Source: Episyrphus balteatus
Taxonomy: Eukaryota > Arthropoda > Insecta > Diptera > Syrphidae
DNA length: 64,000 nucleotides
NCBI RefSeq assembly: GCF_945859705.1
Contig: NC_079138.1
Coordinates: 8,076,874 to 8,140,873, forward strand
Reading direction: 5' to 3'
This document shows, piece after piece, positions 46,835 to 57,310 of this stretch. A program made the translations under genes and the position numbers. The number at the start of each line of letters is the position of its first letter. Position 1 is the first letter of the stretch. The notes below the pieces were generated by a model, which was not told the DNA's origin, made no database searches, and saw nothing but the letters and a program-made list of their open reading frames with translations.

Positions 46835-47111
46835 TTTGGAGACACCTTCTAGTAATCATTAACGTTATACGGGCCTGGCACCCTCTATGGGTAAATGGCC
46901 TCATTTAAGAAGGACTTAAATCGTTAATTTCTCATACTAGATTATAGATGTTCCATACACTGCATCCCATATTTGCCATAAAGACAAAATGGCTTAGTGA
47001 TGAACTGATTTCTTTTCCCTCGCCGCTACTAAGAAAATCCTTGTTAGTTTATTTTCCTTCCCTCATTAATATGCTTAAATTTGGGGAGTTATCTCATATG
47101 AGCTGAGGTTG
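43838..47111 (-). rRNA. 28S rRNA gene, 5' portion up to the R2 site
   Basis: Minus strand starts near CAACCTCAGCTCATATGAG at 47111, shows ATTAATGAGGGAAGG and GCGGCGAGGGAAAAGAAATC, and ends ...GTAACTATGACTCTCTTAAGG at 43838. Large-subunit conserved blocks such as GGACTTGGGGAATCCGACTG (about 43980) are readable. AT-rich expansion segments lie at 44560-44815 and 46380-46660. A piggyBac-type MITE interrupts it at 45837-46357, so this copy cannot make a normal rRNA. It looks like an orphan or degenerate rDNA unit. The AT-rich 44560-44815 part may cover the insect 28S hidden break. Confidence 0.9.
45837..46357. mobile_element. piggyBac-type MITE inside 28S rRNA
   Basis: Flanked by TTAA (45833-45836, 46358-46361). 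Ends CCCTTTCGAACCCA and, inverted, CCCTTTCGGACCCA. Subterminal GTTACATGTAAGTAACATG palindrome near 45980. 521 bp, no transposase. Different end sequence from the piggyBac element at 35970. Confidence 0.85.
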
Positions 47112-47430
47112 CTTAATACTTTTTATTTGCTTAATAATTTTATATACTCAATTCAAAATATTTTGTATATATCGATCATTTCAGCCATTTTATCAATTCA
47201 AGTAGAATGCCTCAATTGCCAAATTATATTATGACAACGATCTGCAATGTTAGAAATTTTTATATACTAACATCCTCTAAAAAATAGATAAAACGAACTT
47301 ACTGTCGCTCGATATTATTTTGAGGTGTATATTATATTTTAATATTATGAATTTTTACAAATCCAATAACGTAACATGCGTTTGATAAAACAAAAGCAGC
47401 TTGTTTAGCATAGTATCACAACCCTCACAA
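47112..47430 (-). other. ITS2 and a 2S-like rRNA end
   Basis: AT-rich spacer directly upstream of 28S. Its upstream end reads GTGAGGGTTGTGATACTATG then CTAAACAAGC, resembling the 3' end of fly 2S rRNA followed by the start of ITS2. If right, it supports a brachyceran fly. The sequence becomes non-ribosomal at about 47431; no 5.8S or 18S is present. Confidence 0.5.
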
Positions 47431-47620
47431 CGTCACAACGTTTATTTACGCCACTTCGAAAGGGTTATTACCCCGGATATTTACCCGAAGGGTACGACAC
47501 CTTTGGTTTTCGACTTTTTCTATAGCAAGTTTGTTTATGCAAATATATATTTTCATAAGCGTCAAATCTCACCACGAATCAAAAACACGTGTGTTCACTA
47601 CAAGGTTACTAGGTCGAGTG
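47431..47620 (-). mobile_element. R1-like 5' end at a second 28S R1 site
   Basis: Begins CACTCGACCTAGTAACCTTG at 47620 right after 28S ...CCTATTTACT, as in the copy at 42482, but after ~60 bp the two diverge. Contains an inverted pair around GGTGTCGTACCCTTCGGGTA. It runs into the 2S/ITS2 sequence near 47430, a joint that must come from deletion or recombination. Confidence 0.55.
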
Positions 47621-48079
47621 AGTAAATAGGGACAGTAGGAATCTCGTTAATCCATTCATGCGAAATAAATAACACTTTGAAAAAATTTTTATTTAATCTT
47701 TTCTTTATTAAACTATTATTTGTTTCAATTCTTCTTGGTTGGTTGGTGTTAACTAACTAACTTTTCTTTTTAAAAAAATGAATTTCAGAGCCAACCGGAA
47801 CATTGCAATAACTGCACTATTGAAATGTCAATAAGTGTGTATTGCACAACAATTCTGAGTCCACCACACATTCCACTTACCTCACTCTTTGTTTACTTCT
47901 TATGCTTTCGTAACTTTTATAGGTCAATATAAAAGTGACGAAAGCAACAATTAGTAAGTTAATCAAATATGTGGACTCAGCAAAGCTTTTCCGTTGCTCT
48001 GACCTTCTTATAATTAAGTATGGTTTATGACCAATACTTAACTTGCACGTCACTAATTAGATGCCGAGGCATTTGGGTA
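47621..48079 (-). rRNA. 28S R2-R1 interval, split by a 381-bp insertion
   Basis: The 28S pieces 48079-48044 (ACCCAAATGCCTCGGCATC) and 47662-47621 (GCATGAATGG...TTTACT) are the 74-bp interval of a second unit. The insert 47663-48043 is flanked by TGCG/TGCA, a 4-bp duplication. The insert has no inverted ends and no known family; GTTAACTAACTAAC and GTTGGTTGGTTGG words near 47735-47765 are complementary. The 28S part carries substitutions (TACCC for TAGCC), so it is a pseudogene. Confidence 0.75.
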
Positions 48080-48427
48080 GAAATAAATATTGAGCCGTTC
48101 AGCCAGGGTGGCCCTTTATTTGTTCATAAATCTAATTATAAACTACTTTAATAATAATAATTACATTATATTGCATTACATTGATTGATTAAATATATGA
48201 TGTGGGGTAGGTTTTATGTTCCAGCTGAACGCTCTGCTTTTCTACTGTAAGGCAGTAGTACCTCGTCTTGTAAGGAGGTAGTAGGTCTTCCGAAGATTCT
48301 CTCAGTAATTATATTAACTGCATTCTTCAGATTAAACCCGGTTTGGCGGTGGTCGTGATCGCCATATGTTTTTCATGAAATCTCGGTGTATGATGTTGCT
48401 TCCTTTTTAGTGCAGGCGCTAGAGGTA
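48080..48427 (-). mobile_element. R2 copy 2, only the 3' end left
   Basis: Joins 28S at the R2 site (48079). The last codons are readable near 48425-48345 as IIHRDFMKNIWRSRPPPNRV, aligned with SHRDFMKFVWRTRPPHQRN of copy 1. The rest is 3' UTR. Severe 5' truncation, typical of R2. Confidence 0.75.
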
Positions 48428-48975
48428 GTTGAGTATGCAAAATATGAGGACCGAGTTTCACCAATGGATTAGAGTTCAGAAAGGGTCAGAGATAAATAAT
48501 GTGGATCTTGATGGTCAATTTTGTGGTCCATTATTTTTGTACGCCTCTAAGTTTTTTTTTATTGAAAATTAACCCAAGTATGGCTATATGAACCTAGCTT
48601 TTTTTTGGCATTTTTAGTTTTAGAAAAGTAATAAAGAAACATTTGAGGGGAGAGTACGATACCTAAAGCTCCAAGAATTGATTTTTTTTATAGAGGAATT
48701 TAATACAATCATTCTTGGCCATAAAATAGTTGTCTATCTCACTCCGTTCAGGAGGGCGGGGCAGTTTTCAAAAAAATGACTTTAAATCAAAAAAAATTAT
48801 TAAAAAACAATGGCAACACTTACAGTTAAAAATGTTACTTTTTTCAAAAGCTAGAACTGTACCTACACTTAATTTTATTTCAAAGTCAATATTAGCGAAA
48901 AAAAAGTTTAAAAAACACGTTGAGTACTATTTTAATAGAGGTAGTTGAGCGTGCAAAATGTGAGGACCAGCAAAT
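48428..48975 (+). repeat. Direct repeat pair flanking ~480 bp
   Basis: GAGGTAGTTGAGTATGCAAAAT (48430) recurs with two changes at 48938, each followed by TGAGGACC. Too long for a target duplication; likely a tandem remnant. The intervening sequence contains no gene I recognise. Confidence 0.4.
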
Positions 48976-48999
48976 ATGACTGAATTCTTATACCTTAGA

Positions 49000-49571
49000 C
49001 AAGGCATGTCAAACATGCAGCCCGCGGGGCGCATGCGGCCCACAACGCATAACTTTGCGGCCCTGTCCACATTTTTATTAATTTTGAGTTTTAGATTATA
49101 ATTTAGATTCTATGTTCACAGCTTTCGACACACATGCACCTCCTTTTTTTCCTATTCAACAAATAAATATGGGACGAAACCATACAAAATAACAAATTTT
49201 GTAAGATCTCGTTGTTTAAATCAGGGTAAGTTATGTGATTTCTTAAAGTGAACTAGGAAGCGATTATTCTGTGTTAACTTACCCACGATTCTTAGGTTTG
49301 TGAATTTTTTTTAGTTTTTAATGATAAAAGTTTTTAAACCAGCATGTTTTGCTATCATGATACCTACCTAGATGTAGCAAAACATTTATCTGAGTTAAAC
49401 TTAAAACTACGAGGAAAATTCATAATACAACGAATATGTGAACAAATGCACCATTCAAATGCAAATGTGCATTCAATGTGCATCAAATTGCAACCTAGCT
49501 CTTTTGGAACATCAGAAGATAAACCAGGATTTGACGTACTTTCCTACTTGCGATATATGAAACTTAAGTAA
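49000..49571 (+). pseudogene. hAT transposase remnant
   Basis: The sequence near 49000-49065 (AGGCATGTCAAACATGCAGC, then GCATGCGGCCC) is a common hAT-type terminus. The frame at 49344-49571 includes LDVAKHLSELNLKLRGK, a motif of hAT transposases of the Charlie-like group. Frames around it are closed, and no right end was found. Confidence 0.55.
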
Positions 49572-49753
49572 ATTGGTATCATCAGTCGGCCGTATCAAAA
49601 ATAAAAAAGGCTTGCAGAGTAATTCTTGAAAGACAAGTTCTCTTGATTTTCTTCGCTTTTTTCCATAAACATAGAATTAATGCCGAATCATGTGAAAAAA
49701 AGCGATTTCTAGTGTGACTCCGGAGTAAATTCCAAATTAATTGAAGTTCCCTT

Positions 49754-49874
49754 TTTACTTGCGATATAGGTACTATAGGGCAAGTTTAGGATTCGTAAAA
49801 AAAATCGAACTCGAGATAACAATTTTACATGACATTACGATGATGGAGAATGCCAAAAAAGTGGGTCCGGCAAT

Positions 49875-49923
<49 letters not shown>

Positions 49924-50768
49924 CTCTATCTGGAGCTGCAGCCTAAACGAGTGAAGTGATTTTCTTCAAACTTGGTAGTTAGCAGTTTTTGGTGATTCCC
50001 TAGAGGGGAAATTGAAATTTTTTTTTTATGACCAAAACTAACGGTACCTGCCATATAACGGAAATAGAAAAGTTAATTTTTTTCAAAAACGGCTCTAACG
50101 ATTTTGATTAAAATTTTTGTGTGTAATACTACACATAAGGGCCAACTTTTTAAATAAAAAAAATATTTTTTGTACCGTTATTAACGGTACCTGTCATAGA
50201 ACGGTTTTTTTCGTTTCTGAATATCTCGTACAAAATTAACCCGATTTAAATGAAAATTTTTATACAAAAGTGTGTAAGTAAAGATAATATTAAAATTTTA
50301 GAAAAATTTCAAAAAACGCATTTTTGGTTTTTTAAAAAATATTTCAAATTTTTTTTTTGAAAAATCAATTTTTTGAAAACGGATCAATGAAAAATTTTGA
50401 AATTTAGTTTTTATGTGTAAATTAATTATTTCTTCAAAATGGCATACCAACTTTTTTTTTGAAAAATGTTAAAAAAATTTTATATATAAAAAATTATTTT
50501 TTTAAAAAACGGCTCCTACAATTTTCAAAATTTTTTTTCTAAAAATACCTTTTTATACGAGAAATAAAATGGCATATTTTTTTTTTTTTTTAAGATATTT
50601 TAAAACGGAGTTTTATTAATTATAAAAACAGATTTAATTTTTTTATACTACTTATGAAATTTCTTCAAAATATCGAATTTTAAATTTCTTGAATAAAAAG
50701 CTTTAACATTATAGTTACTTTAAGCATAAGAGCAAGTACGTGCGACCCCAGTCGTGCAATTTATTTTA
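49754..50768 (+). mobile_element. 1-kb CTGT-microsatellite repeat, copy 2
   Basis: Same start and end motifs as copy 1 (9652-10660), with a (CTGT)n run at 49876-49925 and only scattered single-base differences between them, so a recently active family. The flanks of the two copies are unrelated, which confirms separate insertions. An element of this kind probably needs a helicase-type enzyme from elsewhere, if the helentron guess is right. Confidence 0.65.
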
Positions 50769-50904
50769 AGTATTTTTGTGCACTTGAAAACTGCCATATA
50801 AAATCGTTTGCAAATTTCAGAGTAGGTATGTACCCGTCGATTCGAGCAGTTATTTCAGTCATTAGAAGGAATAAAATCCTGAATAACTAACTTTGCTCTG
50901 AAAA

Positions 50905-52480
50905 AAAAAAAAAGTTTTATATTTATATTTTCATATTTATTTATTCAACACGTTAAATACTAACGCAGTAATCTCTTATATTATGACATTAAATATACTT
51001 ATAAATACTTAAATCTATTTTATAAATTTAATTGTAATGTTTAATGTAAGAAGAACATATTCTTAAAATTTTATGATTTTACGTTAACATTAACTGATTG
51101 AATTAAGAAATAGTTTTTATTGAAGATATTAATCAAAATATTGAGAGGACTATTGGCCCCATAGTTAGATCTACTAAAGATATTACAAAGAGGCAATTGC
51201 CTTCTTAAGCTGCAACGACTAACACTAAAACTCAATCTACAGAGAACCGATGGAGCTGTAACAGTTCCGCTAACAATTGCCACCATAAAACAGAATTGCA
51301 AGTACTCTCGATGACTTAAAATAGATGGAAGATTTATTAGTTGAAGTCTATGTGAATATGGTGGCAAATCAGTCATAATAGACCAGGGAAGAAAACGTAA
51401 ACAAAATCTCATAAATCTTCTTTGAACACATTCTATTCTGTTGACATGAACCGCGTAATATGGGCCCATACAATACAACCGTATTCCAGAATAGACCTAA
51501 CAAATGAACCATACAGAATTTTAAGCACATAAGGATCACGAAAGTCACGAGCAAATCTTTTAATGAAACCAAGCATCTTATTAGCTTTTTATTTATAATA
51601 TAATCGTAATGGTTAGTGAATGAAAGTTTTAAATCCAACACCACACAGAGGTCAGAGAAACTTGAAAGACTACATAATTGAGACGTGTTCAACAAATAAG
51701 TATAAGACAGGACATTGTGTTTGCGTTTAAAACGCATTATTTTACACTTGTCAATATTTAAAGACAGACGATTAGTATTACACCATTCCCAGAATTTTTG
51801 AAGATCTTCTTGTAAAAGTTCACAGTTAGCTACTGAGTCAATTTTTCGAAATATTTTCACGTCATCGGCATAAATTAAAGACAAAGACATAGAGTTTCTT
51901 AAAACAGAAGGAAGATCATTAATAAATAAGACAAACAATAAAGGACCAAGGTGACTACCTTGAGGTACACCCGAATTAACTTTAAACCATTGGGAACATT
52001 CATTTCTAAATACAACACTATATAATCTATTTTTGAGATACGAAGAAATCCATAAAATAAAGCGATCGTTAAGTCCAATGGTGCTTAGTTTCTTAAGTAA
52101 TATTTCATGATTAAGTTTGTCGAAAGCTTTACTGAAATCAGTAAAAACACAATCTACTTGCTTATACTTTTCAAAGGCATCTAAGCAGAACTGTGTAAAC
52201 TGTAGTAAATTTGTGACCGTAGATTTCTTTTTGACAAAGCCATGTTGGTTTTCACATATAACAGAGGTACAATGAAATGACAGAATATCACAGACAATAG
52301 ATTCGAACAGTTTAGGGATGACAGAAAGCTTGGCAATAGGTCTGTCGTTTGTCACTAATTTTTTTGGACCTTTCTTATGAATGGGAGTAAGAAATGCATT
52401 TTTTCATATAGCGGGAAGCGTAGAATTACTAATTGACGTATTTAAAAGCACAAACAACGGGTAAAACATATATATTGCAC
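50905..52480 (-). pseudogene. Jockey-type LINE, 5'-truncated ORF2 and 3' UTR
   Basis: Minus strand: NDRPIAKLSVIPKLFESIVC, QHGFVKKKSTVTNLLQF, DCVFTDFSKAFDKLNHEI (catalytic D), NSGVPQGSHLGPLLFVLFIN, SLSLIYADDVKIFRKIDSV (YADD), LSLNIDKCKIMRFKRK; then a frameshift near 51590 and the C-terminal VNRIECVQRRFMRFCLRFLP. 3' UTR 51070-50905. Longest undamaged RT frame in the window (51590-52355), though the N-terminus and endonuclease are absent. Same lineage as 53480-54335. Confidence 0.85.
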
Positions 52481-52609
52481 ATTTTTTTCAAAATAATAAA
52501 GGTAAATGAAAAAAAAAATAGTTTTATCATTCTTGCTGTTTTTTTTACAAAATTGTTTTACCTATAAAAATTGACAAAACACATCTTGCCGTTAGGTTTG
52601 ATGGTCCCT

Positions 52610-53280
52610 TACCAATCCCTTGCGTGTGGAGAAGAGAGAGAAGATTGGAGGCACGTTCTCATTGATTGTCCACGTTACACCTACTGCAGAGATCTCACTG
52701 CAATGGGCGTGGTGCGGGTAGATGACGCTTGGGACTACAGCCAAGTTCTCCTACCAAGAGAAATGGCGTCGGCTTTAATGGCATTCTGTTTTTCCTTGTC
52801 TTTTACGTGCTACGCTACAACAAGGGGTTCTTCCGTTTGTGGGTCCTTGTTGGCAGGACTAGATTCTTGTTTACATGAATTCGAGTATAATCGCCCGGGA
52901 TCTGCACTGAACTAGTTGGGCTGCGGCTGTGCACTTCTGGGACCCTGAGCGCTTTTTGATGGGTTAGATTATTAATTCGAAATCTCCAAACCTTACAGCG
53001 GGTGAAAAAGCTTGTTGTGGGATTACCTCAACGTGTTCTTCTGCCATGGTAATGGTGCCCTTTGGCTTTGGTTTACACCTACCCAAAGTGACTGGATATT
53101 TTGCATAAGAAAATGTTAGGAGTGAGGTGCCTGTTTACAGGTCAGAATAAGTTTTCTCAACCCCTTGACCATATGGTTGGTAGGTGTTTTGAGCGGGATT
53201 GTGGCCTTATTGGTCTCATCCTGACTCTCTCGCTGCCTTCCATGTGATCACCCCAACGCAATTTCTTGCTGTGGCGATGG
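52610..53280 (+). pseudogene. R1 C-terminal zinc finger and 3' UTR (plus strand)
   Basis: CGEEREDWRHVLIDCPRYTYC and AMGVVRVDDAWDYSQVLLPR match the minus-strand copy at 19245-19440. The last ~25 codons of that copy are altered here. 3' UTR follows from about 52800 and is interrupted at 53280 by a LINE. Confidence 0.8.
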
Positions 53281-53479
53281 TTTATTTATTTATTTATATA
53301 TTTAATATGTTAAATGCTAACATTACAAATAAGCTTAAATACTAACAATGGAATCATTAAACTTAAACTCAATATATGAGTAATAATTGTCAATTAATCA
53401 AAATAAAATATACATATATTAACATTGAAATTAAATGTACTAATATAAATAACAACAGAAAAAACAACATTCTGCTAAA

Positions 53480-54335
53480 TTAATTAAATTGATTAAAGAA
53501 GCTATTTTTGAATTTATGGGATTTAACATTATCATTAATAGAATCGATTATATGAAAGTTTTTGTTAAAAATATTAATTAGTTGATTCATAGAGCTATTG
53601 ACGCCATAGTTAGATCTACTAAAAACTACACAAATTGGTAACCTATTTCTTAAACCAGCACGCCCAACATTAAAATTCAGTCGATCCAACACTGAAGAAG
53701 ATATTGACCCTCTTATTATCCCAATTATAAAACATAATTGCAAATACTCTCTGTGAACTGAAAGTGATGGTAAATCAATAAGTTTAAGTCCATCCGAGTA
53801 TGGAGGTAGGACAATTCTATCGGACCATGAAAGAAAACGCAACGAAAATCTCATGAACCTTCTCACTTTCAATTCTGTTTATATGAATCATATAGTAAGG
53901 TGCCCACACTATACATCTGTATTCAAGAATTGGCCTAACAAATGAAATATATAGAACCTTCAAGACATATGGATCCTCGAACTCCCGCGCAAATCTTTTG
54001 ATGAAGCCAAGTGTTACATTGGCTCTTTTAATAATGTGGTTATAATGATCAGTAAAAGTTAGTTTCGGATCTAAATTGATTCCTAGGTCAGAAAAATTTG
54101 ATAATTTACATAATTACATAATTGCGACGAATTTATCTCATAGTTATAAGCAATTAAATTTTGTTTTCGTGTAAAGCTCATTGATTTACACTTGTCAATA
54201 AAGCGATTGTCAATAAGGCGATTTGTGCAACACCATTCCCAAAATCTTTTTAAGTCTTCTTGCAGGAGCTTACAATCGGAAAGGGAATTTATTGTTCGAA
54301 ATATTTTCACGTCGTCAGCATAATTTAAAGTTTTT
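53480..54335 (-). pseudogene. Jockey-type ORF2, RT end and C-terminus
   Basis: YADD-region remnant MKIFRTINSLSDCKLLQED, RFWEWCCTNRLIDN, FIDKCKSMSFTRKQ; then after a break KVRRFMRFSLRFLSWSDRIV, LPPYSDGLKLIDLPSL. Aligns with 51071-51850. Several frameshifts (about 53880-54080). Confidence 0.75.
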
Positions 54336-54775
54336 GAGTTTTGGAAAACTTAGCTCAGACCAAACAACATTTTTTTTATCATACTTTGTATCAACTATAA
54401 TACGTAACTGCAGTCGATTTGCCCGATAATCCCGCTAAAGCAAATGGTCATTTGAACTTTGTCGAAGCGAAAAACTTGCCAATTTCATTTTAAAGTATTT
54501 TTTAGGAGAGGAATTCGTAGTTAAAAATTAAAATAGCTCTGCTTACTATACCGTTATCGAATTTAAATTGCGAGCGTTAGCGAGCAAGAAATTTTTTTTA
54601 AGAAACAAATTTTTACCATTCTTAGGCTTTATACAAAATATTATTTCGTACAATTTTATATATAAAACATTGAAAAATGTTTTTCGCACTGAAATTTTGT
54701 AGCGGAAAATTTTTAGGTACATTCTATCTATTGAGTTCTAAATTAAATTGGCAATATTTAAAAACAAAAATTTTA

Positions 54776-55464
54776 GGGCCAGTTGTACAAATATTTAATC
54801 CGCGGTGCAACAACTTTTATGTTCTGAAATCACTGGTAATGTTCCGGTTTAGCACTGGTGCAAGGTCCACATATCGCCGGCGTATAGCAAAATTGTTCTA
54901 AATCCACTTTTTACCGAAAATGAGTTAATGATGCAGTTTTACTAATTTGAGGGTGCTCTTTCCGAATTTAAAAACCGTTTTTGTCGAAAAAATTTCATTC
55001 CGCACATATTATAATTTAATGGGACATAAAACAATAAAAACAGGGAAGTCCCATCATATTTTGTTCTAAGTCCACTTTTTATTTAAGGAAAAAACGTACT
55101 TGTATAGGAATTGTTCTATGTCCAATGTTGGGGTTTTTTGTTTCAAAAAATATTTAAAAATAGTATGCACCTACTAATGAGGTAAACTTGTATATTTTAT
55201 TAAAGAGAGAAGAACAAATTTTATTTAAAACATAACTTGAATGCTAAACGAGCAAAAAATTGTCACTTAAACCAATTTGAAACTTAAAAATCGTCCAATG
55301 TAAAATTTGCTTTTTGTGACTAAGACCAATTTTCCTTTACGGCGACACGATATGTAAAAACAGCCACATCCATGGTTGAACCGAAGTTGACCCCCTGCTA
55401 ATCCTCCGAAATCGGTGTGTTAAATTCCTGATCCGAGACTGAACCATGTTTATACAACTGGCCC
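54776..55464. mobile_element. MITE, GGGCCAGTTGTA ends, TTA duplication
   Basis: Ends GGGCCAGTTGTACAAATAT and, inverted, GGGCCAGTTGTATAAACAT, with TTA on both sides (54773-54775, 55465-55467). A 3-bp TTA duplication and GGGCC ends point to PIF/Harbinger. No transposase. Confidence 0.8.
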
Positions 55465-55623
55465 TTAAATAATCCAAGTTGTTTGGCATGAGCTAGTTGT
55501 ACTTCACTTTTAAATTTAACAATAAACTGAAATTGTTTAGTTTTATAATTTGAAACAAAAAAATAACGAAATGTTGTACATAGGTACTACACTCTCTGAA
55601 GAAATGGAAGCATGTGTGTTAAC

Positions 55624-55928
55624 TAGGGTGGTCCTTATTCAGGATCGGTTCCAAATCAGGAAAAAAATACCATCTTTTTTTTTTCATATTTTTATCTCTC
55701 ACCCTTCCTGGCCCTATTTTGATAAGAAGTTACTATAGCAGGAGCGATATTCAGTGTCAAGTATTGGGTAAATTGTGGATGTTTGATCATTTATACATGT
55801 AAACTTCTTAATCAAATAGGGTCAGTAGGGGTCAGGAATAAAAATTTGAAAAAATTAGGGCATTTTTTTCCTGATTTGGAACCATTCTAGGGAGCGTCCC
55901 CAATTTTTTTCCCCTAAGGACCACCCTA
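55624..55928. mobile_element. TA-flanked MITE, TAGGGTGGTCCTTA ends
   Basis: Ends TAGGGTGGTCCTTA and TAAGGACCACCCTA. Inner arms also pair (TCCAAATCAGGAAAAAAAT with ATTTTTTTCCTGATTTGGA). Mariner-type by its TA flank. Confidence 0.75.
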
Positions 55929-56332
55929 GTGTTCACAAGCATTGAAATCCTTGTGATTCATTTTTGCGACTGAATAATCACGCGACTAAAATCGCATGTG
56001 TGCGCCTAGCCATAACGGTGATATTTCTTTGGATTCGAGTTTGGCACACCGAAACCCTTTGAAAAAGTATACTTTATTCTCGGCACCAAAAACCATGCAT
56101 AAATACTTGTGGTATTTAAAGGGTTCTTAAAAGAGCATTTTAAGGTTTTAACATGGTGCTTAAGAAAATGGGCACAGAGGCAAAAACTCATTTTTTGGAA
56201 AATCCCTTACCAAACGTTTTAATGGGCCAAAATTTTTTTGTTTTCCCTTATAAAAACTTCATCGACAGCTTCTTTAACGATACAAAATTGGTAGAGACTT
56301 TAAAGAAGATTTTCATATAGTTAATCAAATCA

Positions 56333-56946
56333 CTAAAATACAAAAACAAACCATTTAGTGCCACACGTATTAGACTTGTTCTTGTTAATAATATATCTTT
56401 TGATTTTCTGAAAAAAAAAATTTCGGGGGGGGGTTAAATTTAAATTATAAATAAATTCTGAATAGATAAAATTAGTGTAGTTTTCAAATTCATTTTTATG
56501 CTCCATATATACATTGTAATCTTCATCAGTCCTAGACTTACTAAACTTTACCCAGGCTTTGTTTCTCTTGTTTTTTAAAGTTTTTACATGCATATCTAAC
56601 CATGGCGGATTAGTTTGTTTTTCTCTTATTTTTCGTAAAGGAATAGCTTCGATAATACAATCAAATAATACATTATAAAATTTTATAGTCATGTCGTCTA
56701 AGTTTGAGTTTAAAAATATGGTATTCCAATTTATACTATCAAGTAAGTTAAAAAGTTGATTGAAATTACATTCTTTAAAGTTAAATTCTAATTTATCATT
56801 ACAATTACTAGGTAGATTATAAACACTCAAGCTCAGAGAAATTGATAATGCGGGGTGGTGTCGGTCCTCTTCAATAAGTTTTGAGTCACAAAGTTCAACA
56901 TAGCTGTCCGATGTTAAACATCCAGAAAAGTAAACAAGGTCCAGAA
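56333..56946 (-). pseudogene. Jockey-type LINE, endonuclease end and linker
   Basis: LLDLVYFSGCL, then EEDRHHPALSISLSLSVYN (the DHHPA-like end of the APE endonuclease), then CNFNQLFNLLDSINWNTIFL, RKIREKQTNPPWLDMHVKTL and RNKAWVKFSKSRTDEDYNVY, the usual linker before the RT. It is the 5' end of the LINE at 53281-56946, so the copy starts within the endonuclease. Confidence 0.8.
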
Positions 56947-56951
56947 GATGG

Positions 56952-57310
56952 TGCCCTTTGTTCTAAGTGTTTCACTTAGTAACACTGGGACTGGATCCAT
57001 ATCGATGAATTGTGTGGGGATTTTAGTGCCTTGCAGTTCTGGCGCGAACTAACCGGTTGTAAGTTGTAGCTAAGTGTTTGTCCTTGTAGTAGTTTTTTGG
57101 CCATTTTGACCTTCTGAGGCTCCTTGGTGGAGGTGAGTGCATGTGTCATGTACTCGTTCCCTCCATTTGGGTGTCCTCTGTAGTCGTTCGTGGATTTTAA
57201 GTGGTCGTGCCTCGGTTGAATTTCTTTGAGTTTTTTCGGACATTCTTGCTTGGGTTTTGTTTGTTTGTGTTGTTTTTTCTCTGTTGTTTGTATAGGTGTG
57301 TGCACAGAGA
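56952..57310 (+). other. R1 3' UTR continued
   Basis: Continues 53280 after the LINE and matches the reverse of 18369-18790 (CTAAGTGTTTCACTTAGTA, TGGATCCATAT). At about 57310 it abuts R1 ORF2 in the opposite orientation, a head-to-head joint. Confidence 0.65.

Larger units (their letters stand above)
53281..56946 (-). mobile_element. Jockey-type LINE in R1 3' UTR, with further insertions
   Basis: Flanked by GATGG (53276-53280, 56947-56951). Removing it joins GCTGTGGCGATGG to TGCCCTTTGTTC, as in the uninterrupted 3' UTR at 18770-18800. Minus-strand content: endonuclease end and linker (56946-56333), then RT end (54335-54083) and C-terminus (53872-53480), 3' UTR to 53281. RT core is missing; two MITEs and unassigned AT-rich DNA occupy 54340-56330. 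Confidence 0.75.

Noticed and set aside
48428..48975. Target-site duplication around a 480-bp element
   Set aside because: The repeated unit is about 30 bp with substitutions, too long for a transposon duplication, and no terminal repeats flank the interior.
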